Positions 63,416 to 64,000 of a stretch of DNA of 64,000 bases are shown piece by piece. The notes below the pieces were generated by a model, which ran no database searches, was not told the DNA's origin, and worked only from the letters and a program-made list of their open reading frames with translations. Origin of the DNA: Microglena sp. YARC (taxonomy: Eukaryota > Chlorophyta > Chlorophyceae > Chlamydomonadales > Chlamydomonadaceae); NCBI GenBank assembly GCA_022414725.1, contig CM039463.1, positions 84,486,876 to 84,550,875 on the forward strand, in the 5' to 3' direction. Within the stretch, counting starts at the first letter, position 1. Every line of letters starts with the position of its first letter. The position numbers and the translations under genes were made by a program.

Positions 63416-63960
63416 AAATCGAAGAGATCCCATTCCCCCCCCTAGTTGTCTCCATCGTTTCCATGTCAGCCACGGGCAGCGGCTTCTAGCCAGCTCCGAG
63501 CCAGGCGCTGGGCTACTTCTAGCAGTGCTGGAGAGATTATACTATTAGCCAGTCAGAGAATAGCCAACAAGAGGAGCTGCCTAGAAGCTATCTATCGACC
63601 CCAAAATGGAAGATTGCTGAGGAATCGTGTTGAACTATAGAAAATAAAATATTAGAGATGTAACCAGTCCCGGACAAGCCTCGTGATCCTAGCCATTGTG
63701 AAGCATGCCGCCTCGGGGTATGCAGACGGGGACCGGTTGTATCGAGCCCCACAATCTTTTGTAGGAGAATCCGAATGCAGTACTGAAATCTAGAAAAGCC
63801 ATACCTGTCTCCGCTACTCTTGTTGTTTCTGTGCATCACTACAGCGGCTTCTAGGCAGCTCCCCGAGCCGGTGGCTAGTCTAATTCCAGGGATTCTAGTC
63901 ATGTTGAATAGCTGGTTATGTAAGCTTTCACAAGCACTAGGATGCATTTTACTTGGCTGG
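63416..63960 (+). repeat. Duplicated 3' end of the zinc-finger gene plus R5 repeats
   Basis: 63665-63810 is a diverged copy of the terminal coding segment (PDKP...HCEACRLGVC... and a stop in place of DKPHDSERCEACRAGVC). In both copies GTCTCC and, shortly after, an R5 repeat (GCGGCTTCTAGCCAGCTCC at 63480 and GCGGCTTCTAGGCAGCTCCC at 63845) follow. The period is about 370 bp. Confidence 0.65.
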
Positions 63961-64000
63961 ATAGCCCAACAGACAGAGAGACTACTGGGAGCTGCTACAT

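Overview
The window looks like nuclear DNA of a flagellated green alga (inference). Genes are broken into many short exons. One encodes an axonemal protein (CFAP161), one an OPR-repeat protein of the type expanded in green algae, and one a single-chain organellar phenylalanyl-tRNA synthetase. Plant-type TTTAGGG telomere-like motifs recur in introns. Simple repeats, minisatellites and short transposon relics fill the rest. A prasinophyte such as the Cymbomonas/Pyramimonas group is only a guess. No bacterial, organellar or viral gene set is seen, and there is a 1000-N scaffold gap at 49245-50244.

Layout: 1-13816 (+) is the 3' part of a large coiled-coil gene whose start lies outside the window. 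14013-16400 is mostly short repeats. 17035-28476 (-) is a seven-exon OPR protein gene. 28490-32130 is minisatellite-rich sequence between this gene and the divergent CFAP161 gene at 32133-43954 (+). 43955-50300 holds decayed repeats and the gap, with no gene I can support. 50360-60268 (-) is the organellar PheRS gene, carrying several frameshifts. 60300-62000 is mostly non-coding with a few repeats. 62018-63415 (+) holds a C2H2 plus 3CxxC zinc-finger gene with a decayed second copy of its last exon at 63665-63810.

The most striking feature cuts across all of these genes. Almost every exon-intron junction I could examine has serial, diverged tandem copies of its exon edge inside the adjoining intron. 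Upstream of an acceptor there are copies of the exon's first 30-80 bases with the acceptor. Downstream of a donor there are copies of the exon's last 60-100 bases with the donor. Sometimes the whole exon is copied, as in the 93-nt exon at 105-197 and 282-374, or in an exact 91-bp x 8 array at 11046-11736 where each unit holds an 18-codon open block.

A second layer is transposon-like. There are three hAT-like MITE families (8-bp duplications, CAG-starting terminal inverted repeats) that mostly sit in exon or exon-copy sequence, two other TIR families, a foldback element, a tRNA-derived SINE family (boxes A and B visible), and several SINE-like families that share a TGTAAC 3' end followed by different microsatellites. 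All intron-exon calls are from reading the sequence; no transcript or database search was available.
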